A stretch of DNA of 6,080 nucleotides from Alistipes sp. (GCA_028691095.1 JAQUZZ010000094.1:1-6080); one strand, 5' to 3'. Counted from the stretch's first letter, positions 1 to 6,080 are shown. Numbers and translations: made by a program. The notes: generated from the letters alone by a model not told the origin.

Positions 1-929
1 AAGAGGGGAAACTCCGGGGAGAATACATTGAGAAGGTCAAGCGGTGTCTGGATTATGCCACACGCCCCGACTCTCCCGACTTTATGAACTTCACGACCCA
101 CCAGCAACCACTGGTCGATGCGGCTTTTTTGGCACACGGCCTTCTCCGTTCAAAGGCACAGGTGTGGGACAAATTGGAACCCCGCGTACAACAGCAAGTG
201 ATCGACTGCCTCAAATCCACACGGGCGATCCGCACTCCTCAAAACAACTGGCTTCTCTTTAGCGGCATTCTGGAGGCATTCTTGGTAGAGGTCGGAGAGG
301 GGGGCGACTTGATGCGTATCGACTTTGCCGTAACCAAACATTTGGAGCGATACAAGGGCGATGGAGTCTACGGGGATGGCGAAGAGTTCCATTGGGACTA
401 CTACAATAGTTTTGTAATCCAGCCTATGTTGGTAGACGTATTGGGCATACTGCATAAACACCAACTCACGACTGAAGCAACCTACAACAGTGTAGTTCGC
501 CGAATGACCCGGTATGCTGCGGTTCTCGAACGTTCCATCTCGCCAGAGGGTACATTCCCTCCGATGGGTCGTTCACTCTGCTACCGTATAGGGGTATTCC
601 AGGCGTTAGGACAAGCTGCACTATCCCACCAGTTGCCCGTGGATCTGGTTCCGGCACAGGTTCGTTGTGCTATGACCGCCGTCATCCGACGCATGATGGA
701 TGCCCCGGGAACCTACAACGAACAGGGATGGTTGACCATAGGCTTTGTGGGGGCTCAACCGTCGATGGGCGAGAACTACGTGAACACAGGGAGCCTCTAT
801 CTCTGCTGCGCTGGATTTCTCCCCCTCGGTCTCCCCGAATCCGATCCGTTTTGGAGCAACCCCGATCAAGAGTGGACGAGTGTAAAACTATGGAAAGGCC
901 AAGATATGAAGGCCGATCATATGCTCTAA
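1..929 (+). CDS. DUF2264 family protein, 5' end outside window
   Basis: The frame is open from base 3 (first full codon GAG) to the TAA at 927-929. That gives 308 residues with no start codon in the window; by the usual family length of about 400 residues, roughly 100 N-terminal residues are missing. The Met codon at base 84 is internal, because family-like sequence (SPDFMNF) runs across it. Family features, numbered from that Met: QPLVDAAFLAHGLL (8-21), NNW (54-56), the aromatic-acidic block EFHWDYYNSF (101-110), GRSLCYRIG (162-170), NYVNTGSLYLC (231-241) and the terminal FWSNPDQEW...KLWKGQD (256-274). DUF2264 proteins are predicted alpha/alpha barrels found in Bacteroidota loci for acidic or rhamnose-containing glycans; I know of no settled activity. 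The position just ahead of kduI suggests a role in releasing or processing uronate-containing oligosaccharides, which is inference. A signal peptide cannot be judged. The family call is firm; the function is open. Confidence 0.88.
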   Translation, partial: EGKLRGEYIEKVKRCLDYATRPDSPDFMNFTTHQQPLVDAAFLAHGLLRSKAQVWDKLEPRVQQQVIDCLKSTRAIRTPQNNWLLFSGILEAFLVEVGEGGDLMRIDFAVTKHLERYKGDGVYGDGEEFHWDYYNSFVIQPMLVDVLGILHKHQLTTEATYNSVVRRMTRYAAVLERSISPEGTFPPMGRSLCYRIGVFQALGQAALSHQLPVDLVPAQVRCAMTAVIRRMMDAPGTYNEQGWLTIGFVGAQPSMGENYVNTGSLYLCCAGFLPLGLPESDPFWSNPDQEWTSVKLWKGQDMKADHML

Positions 930-990
930 TTTATGAGTCATCAGCCCCTCGGCATATCAGCCACAAACCCATTCAAGCACCAAACACACA

Positions 991-1008
991 CCGTGGTATA
1001 GACCATGG
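991..1008 (+). other. Intercistronic hairpin upstream of kduI
   Basis: CCGTGGT (991-997) pairs with ACCATGG (1002-1008) to give a 7-bp stem with one G-U pair and a 4-base loop (ATAG). It ends 16 bases before the kduI ATG, within the 95-bp gap after the DUF2264 gene. No T-run follows, so it is not a classical terminator. It could affect mRNA stability or kduI translation, or be chance. I saw no Bacteroidota-type promoter (TTTG, about 19 bases, TAnnTTTG) in this gap. Confidence 0.35.
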
Positions 1009-1024
1009 AAAACAGAAGTTTCAC

Positions 1025-1870
1025 ATGAAAACAAATTATGAGATTCGCTACGCCGCACACCCTCAAGATGTCAAGGGTTACGACACCCAAAGACTTCGTA
1101 AGGAGTTTTTGATCGAGCACTTGTTTGTCGCAGACCAAGCCAATATGGTCTACTCCATGTACGACCGCATGATTGTAGGAGGAATCCATCCTTGCAACGA
1201 AGCATTGACTCTGGAGAGCATTCCTCCCCTGAAGATGCCCTGCTTCTTATCGCGCCGCGAGATGGGTATATTCAATGTAGGGGGTGGATCGGGGAGAGTC
1301 ACGGTGGACGGCAAGGCGTATTTGCTCCACTACAAGGAGGCGCTCTATGTAGGCATGGGTGAGCGCAACGTCACTTTTGAGTGTTGCGATCCGGAGCACC
1401 CCACCAAGTTCTACTTTCTATCCACACCGGCTCACGCCCACTACCCGGATCGACACATCACACCATCCGAAGCGATTGTGGCAACCATGGGATCGGTCGA
1501 GGGTTGCAACAAACGAAACATCAACAAGATGATTGTCAATCAGGTATTACCCACCTGTCAGCTCCAAATGGGCATGACCGAACTCGCCGTGGGCAGTGTA
1601 TGGAACACCATGCCAGCGCACATCCATTCCCGTCGTATGGAGGCATACTTCTACTTTGAGGTTCCACAGGAACAGTCGGTGTGTCACTTCATGGGTGAGC
1701 CACAGGAGACGCGTCATATCTGGATGCAAAACGATGAAGCGGTTCTTTCGCCCGAGTGGTCGATTCACAGCGGTGCCGCCACCTCGAATTACACCTTTAT
1801 TTGGGGTATGGGAGGAGAGAATACCGATTATGGCGATCAAGACTTTTTCGGCATTGACGAACTAAAATAA
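1025..1870 (+). CDS. kduI: 5-dehydro-4-deoxy-D-glucuronate isomerase (KduI)
   Basis: This cytoplasmic metal-dependent isomerase converts 4-deoxy-L-threo-5-hexosulose uronate, formed spontaneously from 4,5-unsaturated uronates, into 3-deoxy-D-glycero-2,5-hexodiulosonate, the KduD substrate. The product has 281 residues against 278 for the E. coli enzyme. The ligands stand out: H199 and H201 in MPAHIHSRR, E206, and H248 in WSIHSG. These match E. coli H196, H198, E203 and H245 at a constant offset of three, so the active site looks intact. The two-cupin architecture fits, with GIFNVGGGSG at 81-90 in the first half and the metal site in the second. The frame is open further upstream, but only by running into the DUF2264 gene. 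The ATG at 1025 gives the expected N-terminus (MKTNYEIRYA) and length. No strong Shine-Dalgarno is present, as is usual in Bacteroidota. kduD follows after 27 bp, so co-transcription is likely. Confidence 0.96.
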   Translation: MKTNYEIRYAAHPQDVKGYDTQRLRKEFLIEHLFVADQANMVYSMYDRMIVGGIHPCNEALTLESIPPLKMPCFLSRREMGIFNVGGGSGRVTVDGKAYLLHYKEALYVGMGERNVTFECCDPEHPTKFYFLSTPAHAHYPDRHITPSEAIVATMGSVEGCNKRNINKMIVNQVLPTCQLQMGMTELAVGSVWNTMPAHIHSRRMEAYFYFEVPQEQSVCHFMGEPQETRHIWMQNDEAVLSPEWSIHSGAATSNYTFIWGMGGENTDYGDQDFFGIDELK

Positions 1871-1884
1871 GCACACGGTGCTTA
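1868..1884 (+). other. Short perfect hairpin between kduI and kduD
   Basis: TAAGCAC (1868-1874) and GTGCTTA (1878-1884) are perfect inverted repeats around a 3-base loop (ACG). The left arm begins with the kduI stop codon TAA, and the right arm ends 13 bases before the kduD ATG. The following bases are A-rich (AAAACAAAA), not T-rich, so it does not look like a terminator. It might tune relative expression by protecting mRNA ends or affecting reinitiation. A similar element, AGCAC-N3-GTGCT, lies upstream of rpoD at 4850-4862. Confidence 0.5.
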
Positions 1885-1897
1885 AAAACAAAATATC

Positions 1898-2677
1898 ATG
1901 ACAACGTTTTCAATCGAGGGTAAAGTTGCCCTTGTAACCGGTGCCTCCTATGGCATTGGGTTTGCTATCGCTTCCGCTTTTGCAAAGGGGGGTGCGATCA
2001 TCACATTCAACGATCTCTCTCAAGCACTTGTGGACAAAGGCATCGCTGCGTACAAAGCGATTGGCATTACGGCTTATGGTTATGTGTGCGATGTAACCGA
2101 CGAACCATCGGTCGTTGCAATGATTGAACAGATCCGAGCAGACGTGGGCAGCATAGACATTCTGGTCAACAATGCGGGAATCATCAAGCGCACCCCGATG
2201 CACGAGATGGAGGCGGCAGACTTTCGCAAAGTGATCGACATCGACTTAACCGCTCCATTCATTATGGCGAAGGCCGTATTGCCTGACATGATGGCCAAAC
2301 GAAGCGGAAAGATCATCAACATCTGCTCGATGATGAGCGAATTGGGACGTGAGACGGTCTCGGCTTACGCGGCAGCAAAGGGCGGACTGAAGATGCTAAC
2401 CCGCAACATCGCATCCGAGTACGGGGCGTATAACATTCAATGCAACGGCATTGGCCCGGGGTACATTGCCACTCCCCAAACAGCTCCTCTGCGCACAGAA
2501 GGCCACCCATTCAACTCGTTTATCATTGCGAAAACGCCAGCGGCACGTTGGGGAAAACCTGAAGATCTTGCGGGCCCCGCTCTGTTTCTCGCTTCGCCGG
2601 CCTCTGACTTTGTGAATGGGCACGTGCTTTACGTGGACGGTGGCATCTTGGCATACATTGGCAAACAACCCCAATAA
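1898..2677 (+). CDS. kduD: SDR dehydrogenase, KduD / gluconate 5-dehydrogenase type
   Basis: This is a classical short-chain dehydrogenase of 259 residues. It has the nucleotide-binding TGASYGIG (14-21), NNAG (91-94), catalytic S144, and Y157 and K161 in YAAAK, followed by PGYIATP (187-193). D39 at the end of the second strand (TFND) suggests NAD(H) preference. Directly after kduI, the natural job is oxidoreduction at C5 between 2,5-diketo-3-deoxygluconate and 2-keto-3-deoxygluconate (KduD). By sequence, however, it recalls E. coli IdnO (gluconate 5-dehydrogenase) more than E. coli KduD: NICSMMSELGRETVSAYAAAKG resembles IdnO here, and NGHVLYVDGG matches NGHLLFVDGG. Databases may therefore use either name; I name it by context. 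The SDR-tetrad Asn position appears to be Asp (D116 in VIDIDLTAP). The ATG at 1898 gives the normal short N-terminus before the Rossmann motif. The next gene starts 10 bp after the stop. Confidence 0.85.
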   Translation: MTTFSIEGKVALVTGASYGIGFAIASAFAKGGAIITFNDLSQALVDKGIAAYKAIGITAYGYVCDVTDEPSVVAMIEQIRADVGSIDILVNNAGIIKRTPMHEMEAADFRKVIDIDLTAPFIMAKAVLPDMMAKRSGKIINICSMMSELGRETVSAYAAAKGGLKMLTRNIASEYGAYNIQCNGIGPGYIATPQTAPLRTEGHPFNSFIIAKTPAARWGKPEDLAGPALFLASPASDFVNGHVLYVDGGILAYIGKQPQ

Positions 2678-2687
2678 AACGATCGAC

Positions 2688-3812
2688 ATGGAACACACGC
2701 TAAAGCAGAGGGTACTTGCCTTCCTGTTTATTGTACCGTTGTTTGCAACCCCACAGCAACGCGTCACCATCACCGTGACCAATCCGTCTCAAGTAGCGCG
2801 GAAAGGGGAGGTCGTGGAGGTCGCTCTGGCCGATCTACACCAGCGGTTGCACAGCCGTTCCAATCAATTCCGCGTCGTAGCACAAGGAAGCGTGCTGCCC
2901 ACGCAAATCACCTACGATGGAAAACTTCTCTTTCCTGTTTCCGTCACCGCAAAAGGGAAGATCGAAGTGACGGTACAGGAGGAAACGAACCCGACAGCCT
3001 TCACCCCTCAAGCCTTCGGCCGATTCATTCCCGAGCGGAAGGACGACTACGCATGGGAGAACAACCGCATTGGGTTCCGTGTTTATGGCCCAGCCTTAAA
3101 GCCGATTGATGGCCCAAGCAACGGAATCGACATTTGGATCAAGTGTACCGAGAATCTGATTGTAAACAAATTTTACCGTTTGGCATCGGACGGCTTAGAC
3201 TACCACACCAACCGTGGCGAGGGAATGGACTGCTACAAAGTCGGCCGAACCCTTGGTGCGGGGGCAATGGCCCCCCTCTACGAAGGCAAACTTTGCTTAG
3301 GGGAGAACTTTTCCACCCATGAGACCCTCGACAACGGGCCCCTGCGTGTCACATTCCGTCTCACCTACAATCCGTTACAAGTTGGTAACGTAAGCGTTAT
3401 CGAGACTCGATTGTATACCCTCGATGCCAACAGCTCCTTCTGCAAAGCCGAAGTTTCGTTCAAAGGAGCCTACAAAAAGATGCCCGTAGCCGCGGGTATC
3501 ACCCTCCACGATGCAAAAGGAGTACAAGCAACCGACGCAAAAGCAGGATGGGCAACCTATTGGGAAAAGATCAATCCCAAAGAGGGAGAGATGGGGGTGG
3601 CTCTGCTCTTCGCCTCTGCCCCCGCGAAAGAGATCGCGGTGAAAGAGAACCATCTTCTGATCGTGGGCGAAGTTACGCCCAAGCGCCCCCTGGTGTACTA
3701 CTTTGGGGCGGGTTGGTCCCAATTTGGTTTCCCATCGCAAGCAGATTGGGTAAAGGAGACCCAAGAGAAAAAAGAGCAGATCCAAAAGCCGCTGATCCTA
3801 TCCATCCGTTAA
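2688..3812 (+). CDS. Exported DUF4861 family protein
   Basis: The product has 374 residues from the ATG at 2688, 10 bp after the kduD stop. The frame has an earlier ATG at 2616, but that lies inside kduD and would bury the signal peptide. From 2688 there is a clear type I signal: basic start (MEHTLKQR), hydrophobic core (VLAFLFIVPLFA, 9-20), and probable cleavage near A20. There is no Cys, so it is not a lipoprotein and is probably periplasmic. Family features: VTITVTNPSQ (26-35), GRFIPERKDDYAWENNRIGF (111-130), GIDIW (146-150), YHTNRGEGMDCYKVG (172-186) and, near the end, YYFGAGWSQFGF (337-348) with DW (353-354). DUF4861 proteins occur in Bacteroidota glycan loci; I know of no firmly assigned reaction. 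Operon position suggests action on exported or imported uronate-containing oligosaccharides, which is inference. It is the last gene before the strong terminator at 3850-3896. Confidence 0.87.
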   Translation: MEHTLKQRVLAFLFIVPLFATPQQRVTITVTNPSQVARKGEVVEVALADLHQRLHSRSNQFRVVAQGSVLPTQITYDGKLLFPVSVTAKGKIEVTVQEETNPTAFTPQAFGRFIPERKDDYAWENNRIGFRVYGPALKPIDGPSNGIDIWIKCTENLIVNKFYRLASDGLDYHTNRGEGMDCYKVGRTLGAGAMAPLYEGKLCLGENFSTHETLDNGPLRVTFRLTYNPLQVGNVSVIETRLYTLDANSSFCKAEVSFKGAYKKMPVAAGITLHDAKGVQATDAKAGWATYWEKINPKEGEMGVALLFASAPAKEIAVKENHLLIVGEVTPKRPLVYYFGAGWSQFGFPSQADWVKETQEKKEQIQKPLILSIR

Positions 3813-3849
3813 ACCAGCGGATGATCGAAGCGTAGCCACGACGAACTCA

Positions 3850-3896
3850 ACACAAAAAGCCCGACGAACAATGAAAGAGCGTCGGGCTTTTTGTGT
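3850..3896. terminator. Bidirectional intrinsic terminator
   Basis: The arms 3850-3866 (ACACAAAAAGCCCGACG) and 3880-3896 (CGTCGGGCTTTTTGTGT) are exact reverse complements: a 17-bp perfect stem with a 13-base loop. The GC-rich core GCCCGACG is flanked by five A on the left and five T on the right, so transcripts from either strand end in a GC stem followed by U residues. It lies 37 bp past the DUF4861 stop and 73 bp past the rpoD stop on the opposite strand, so it should end both convergent units. No gene is supported elsewhere in 3813-3969. Confidence 0.93.
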
Positions 3897-3969
3897 GTTT
3901 ATTCTTCAAGAAGGGGTACAAATGCCGGCACGTTCCCATGCGGAGGGATCCGTCGCCAACCTCTCGACC

Positions 3970-4830
3970 CTACCCCAAGTAGGATTTCAGCAATTTACTT
4001 CGCGTGCTATGACGCAGACGGCGAATCGCCTTCTCTTTGATCTGACGCACGCGTTCACGGGTGAGTCCGAATTTCTCGCCGATCTCCTCCAAGGTCATCT
4101 CCGAGCAGCCGATACCAAAGAAATATTTGATAATATCGCGTTCCCGATCGGTCAAGGTCGACAGCGCACGCTCCACCTCGGTACCCAGTGATTCGTTGAT
4201 CAGCCCCCGATCGGCAATCGGAGAGTCGTTGTTGACCAATACGTCCAGCAGGCTATTGTCTTCGCCATCGGAGAAGGGCGCATCCACTGAGACGTGACGT
4301 CCCGAAACACGCAGCGTGTCGGCCACTTTCTCTTTGGGAATCTCCAGCTCATTGGCCAACTCCTCCGGTGAAGGAGTCCGTTCGTGCTCCTGCTCAAAAC
4401 GGGCAAAGGCTTTATTGATCTTATTGAGTGATCCCACCTGATTGAGCGGCAGACGCACAATACGACTCTGCTCGGCCAAGGCCTGAAGAATCGACTGACG
4501 AATCCACCACACCGCATAGGAGATAAACTTAAATCCTCGCGTTTCATCGAATTTCTCGGCCGCTTTGATCAATCCGAGATTTCCCTCATTGATCAAGTCC
4601 GGCAACGAAAGACCCTGATTTTGATACTGCTTAGCAACCGAAACCACAAAACGGAGATTGGCTCGCGTGAGCTTCTCCAATGCCTCTTTATCCCCTTTTC
4701 GGATCCGCTGGGCCAGATCCACCTCTTCTTCTACGGTAATCAAATCCTCCTTCCCGATCTCCTGGAGATACTTATCCAACGATGCACTCTCGCGATTGGT
4801 AATGGATTTGGTAATCTTTAACTGTCTCAT
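3970..4830 (-). CDS. rpoD: Primary sigma factor RpoD (Bacteroidetes sigma-A type)
   Basis: This housekeeping sigma-70 factor directs RNA polymerase to most promoters. It has 286 residues. It lacks region 1.1 and starts almost directly in region 1.2 (about 17-50, [10 protein letters not shown]). Region 2 spans about 52-122, with core-binding [12 protein letters not shown] (58-69), [10 protein letters not shown] (78-87), and the -10 recognition and melting stretch [16 protein letters not shown] (99-114). Region 3 is about 131-205. Region 4 is about 218-275, with a helix-turn-helix at 246-273 ([18 protein letters not shown]). The compact form and the terminal LLKSYLG are what I know from Bacteroidetes primary sigma factors, which read TTTG / TAnnTTTG promoters. 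An in-frame ATG eight codons upstream (4854) exists, but the ATG at 4830 has a good Shine-Dalgarno and gives the conserved [10 protein letters not shown] start. It is convergent with the kdu operon and downstream of htrA on the same strand, 247 bp apart. Confidence 0.97.
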   Translation of the reverse strand: MRQLKITKSITNRESASLDKYLQEIGKEDLITVEEEVDLAQRIRKGDKEALEKLTRANLRFVVSVAKQYQNQGLSLPDLINEGNLGLIKAAEKFDETRGFKFISYAVWWIRQSILQALAEQSRIVRLPLNQVGSLNKINKAFARFEQEHERTPSPEELANELEIPKEKVADTLRVSGRHVSVDAPFSDGEDNSLLDVLVNNDSPIADRGLINESLGTEVERALSTLTDRERDIIKYFFGIGCSEMTLEEIGEKFGLTRERVRQIKEKAIRRLRHSTRSKLLKSYLG

Positions 4831-5077
4831 TCTATCATCCTCTTTGTTAAGCACTGCGTGCTATTTATTAGCAATAAACGCATTCGTATATCAAGCCACA
4901 TACCGCGAAAAGGGTTCAATAATGCTGTCGGAGTACTGAACTTTCTCGATACTTGTTGCAGCAACGTTGCAGGCTCCTTTCCTTTGGATAGGCGAAGAAA
5001 CATGCAACGCACTGAATAACAAGGAGTAATTTAGTCTACATTCGGTCGGCCTTAGCCTTCAAGCCTCGACCTCTCAT
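4831..5077 (-). other. htrA-rpoD intergenic region with small palindromes
   Basis: This 247-bp gap on the minus strand lies between the htrA stop and the rpoD start. It holds an AGCAC-N3-GTGCT hairpin (4850-4862) in the probable rpoD leader, and a 10-bp palindrome GCAACGTTGC (4961-4970) preceded by GTTGC (4955-4959), so alternative 5-bp stems could form. GGTCG (5044-5048) and CGACC (5067-5071) form a weak inverted repeat just past htrA, but no T-run follows on the minus strand, so an htrA terminator is not convincing. There is no minus-strand TTTG in the gap (no CAAA on the plus strand), so a strict Bacteroidota promoter is absent. rpoD may use a diverged promoter, one within htrA, or readthrough. 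The 61-codon GTG-started frame here is not supported as a gene. Confidence 0.45.
4839..4843 (-). promoter_or_regulatory. Ribosome binding site of rpoD
   Basis: On the minus strand AGAGG (4843 to 4839) lies 8 bases before the ATG at 4830, inside AAAGAGGATGATAGA. This spacing supports 4830 over the upstream in-frame ATG at 4854. A recognisable Shine-Dalgarno is not the rule in Bacteroidota; I see none as clear before kduI, kduD or the DUF4861 gene. Confidence 0.6.
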
Positions 5078-6080
5078 CTACTTCCCGAACATGATCCGCA
5101 ACCGATCGGCCGTACCGTCCGGATTGATCCACCCGAGCGAACGAATCGGCTCTGTAATCCGATTGAGCACATCGGCTGAGGTCACTGCGCGATCGTTGAT
5201 GTGGGTGATGACCGATCCCGTCCGGATGCCGGCTTCGGCCAACACCCCTTGGGGCTTCACGGAGGTCACCACTGCACCCCCTCGAATCTTGAGTGCTTTG
5301 ATGGCTTTCTGCGAAGCATCGGCAAACTCTCCGCCCAAGGCGTCATAAGCCGTCACGGTCTCTTTCGTAATTACTCCCGTGTTACCAGTCTTATTACGCA
5401 GGACCACTTCGATTTGTTTCATTTCCGAACCTCTTTTTATTCCTATCGTGATCTTATCGTTGGGTCGATGGGTGGCCATCTCCTCAGAAAGCTGTGCCGA
5501 ACTCTCGATTTTTTTCCCGTTAATCTCCACTAAAATATCTCCGACCTTCAATCCAGCCTCTGAGGCCGCACTCTTCTCCATCACCTCACCGATATACAAT
5601 CCTCCCGCCTCGGTAATACCGGCCTCTTTGGCCTCGTTGCTCTCTAAGAAGTTCTCGTCAATCTCCTTGTACGAAATACCCAACATGGCACGTTGTACCA
5701 CTCCATACTCCTTGAGATCCATCACCACCTTCTTCACAATCGACGTGGGGACGGCAAAGGCATACCCGATATACGAACCGGTCTGCGACTGAATCAACGT
5801 ATTGATTCCCACCAGTTCGCCCTTGGTATTCACCAAAGCTCCTCCACTATTTCCCGGATTGATGGCCGCATCGGTTTGGATAAAGGACTCCAAGCCATAC
5901 TGACTCAACGCCTTGAGGCTTCGCCCCTTGGCACTTACGATTCCGGCGGTCACCGTACTCTGCAAACCATAGGGACTACCGATTGCCAAAACCCACTCGC
6001 CCAATCGCAAATCCTCGGAATTACCCATCGGAACGGTCGGCAGATCCGTCGCCTCAATCTTAATCAGAGCCACCTCGGTC
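5078..6080 (-). CDS. htrA: HtrA/DegP-type serine protease, N-terminus outside window
   Basis: Members of this family are periplasmic S1C proteases and chaperones that degrade misfolded envelope proteins. The visible part is the C-terminal 333 residues, ending at the TAG at 5078-5080; the signal peptide and catalytic His lie beyond the edge. From the right edge: TEVALIKIEA, the strand carrying the triad Asp; GEWVLAIGSPYGL; then QTDAAINPGNSGGAL with the catalytic Ser (codon 5846-5848), and GYAFAVP. A first PDZ domain covers about bases 5400-5700 (SAASEAGLKVGDILVEING is its ligand-groove region). A second, more diverged PDZ spans about 5085-5350 (AGIRTGSVITHIND). The residue aligned with DegP D135 is Glu (GAG, 6074-6076), 75 residues before the Ser exactly as in DegP. 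Whether this form is an active protease is therefore open. The GTG at 6073 is an internal Val codon, not a start. It precedes rpoD on the same strand. Confidence 0.95.
   Translation of the reverse strand, partial: TEVALIKIEATDLPTVPMGNSEDLRLGEWVLAIGSPYGLQSTVTAGIVSAKGRSLKALSQYGLESFIQTDAAINPGNSGGALVNTKGELVGINTLIQSQTGSYIGYAFAVPTSIVKKVVMDLKEYGVVQRAMLGISYKEIDENFLESNEAKEAGITEAGGLYIGEVMEKSAASEAGLKVGDILVEINGKKIESSAQLSEEMATHRPNDKITIGIKRGSEMKQIEVVLRNKTGNTGVITKETVTAYDALGGEFADASQKAIKALKIRGGAVVTSVKPQGVLAEAGIRTGSVITHINDRAVTSADVLNRITEPIRSLGWINPDGTADRLRIMFGK

Noticed and set aside
1005..1028. A seven-codon frame ending in TGA that overlaps the kduI ATG.
   Set aside because: Too short to judge. It lies partly in the hairpin at 991-1008, and the overlap is expected because kduI begins ATGA.
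2616..2687. An upstream ATG in frame with the DUF4861 gene, giving 24 extra residues.
   Set aside because: It overlaps the kduD C-terminus and would place extra residues before an otherwise normal signal peptide; 2688 is the better start.
3871..4191. A plus-strand frame starting in the terminator loop and running antisense into rpoD.
   Set aside because: It is the complement of the terminator arm and rpoD coding sequence, with no family resemblance.
4831..4854. An eight-residue longer RpoD start (MLNKEDDR).
   Set aside because: The Shine-Dalgarno AGAGG fits the ATG at 4830, and the conserved family N-terminus is [10 protein letters not shown].
4955..4970. GTTGC-A-GCAACGTTGC as a possible tandem repeat or operator.
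   Set aside because: Only about 16 bases with 5-bp units. It is kept as a detail of the intergenic region because no partner site or known operator matches it.
4827..5012. A 61-codon minus-strand frame whose TGA overlaps the rpoD ATG (ATGA).
   Set aside because: It starts with GTG, has no recognisable domain or ribosome site, and its overlap with rpoD follows simply from rpoD starting ATGA. It could be a coupled leader peptide, but nothing seen supports that.
5044..5071. Inverted repeat GGTCG...CGACC as an htrA terminator.
   Set aside because: The stem is only 5 bp with a long interior and no T-run after it on the minus strand.

Overview
The window reads as a Bacteroidales-type Bacteroidota chromosome of roughly even base composition; the genus cannot be fixed from what is visible. 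The strongest evidence is the 286-residue primary sigma factor. It has no region 1.1 and has the N-terminus ([10 protein letters not shown]) and C-terminus (LLKSYLG) I know from Bacteroidetes primary sigma factors. The two unnamed families on the plus strand, DUF2264 and DUF4861, are also typical of Bacteroidota sugar-degradation loci.

Bases 1-3812 (plus strand) hold a four-gene catabolic cluster: a DUF2264 protein (5' end outside the window), kduI, a kduD/idnO-like short-chain dehydrogenase, and an exported DUF4861 protein. The gaps are 95, 27 and 10 bp, no terminator lies between the genes, and a very strong terminator follows the last one, so a single operon is likely. KduI and KduD are the two cytoplasmic steps that turn the open form of a 4,5-unsaturated uronate into 2-keto-3-deoxygluconate. 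Such unsaturated uronates come from lyase digestion of pectin, glycosaminoglycans, ulvan and similar acidic glycans. The DUF2264 and DUF4861 proteins probably act upstream, on the oligosaccharide. No lyase, SusC/SusD pair, KDG kinase or aldolase is in the window, so the polysaccharide is unknown.

Bases 3813-3969 separate two convergent units and contain a 17-bp perfect hairpin with A and T tracts on its two sides, able to terminate both.

Bases 3970-6080 (minus strand) are housekeeping: rpoD (3970-4830), a 247-bp gap with small palindromes but no clear promoter, and the C-terminal 333 residues of an HtrA/DegP-type periplasmic protease running off the right edge. The protease fragment has its catalytic Ser and two PDZ regions, but the residue aligned with the triad Asp is Glu.

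No mobile element, CRISPR array, tRNA or rRNA was seen. The points most worth checking are the Glu in HtrA, the two uncharacterised families flanking kduI-kduD, and the short hairpins ahead of kduI, kduD and rpoD.
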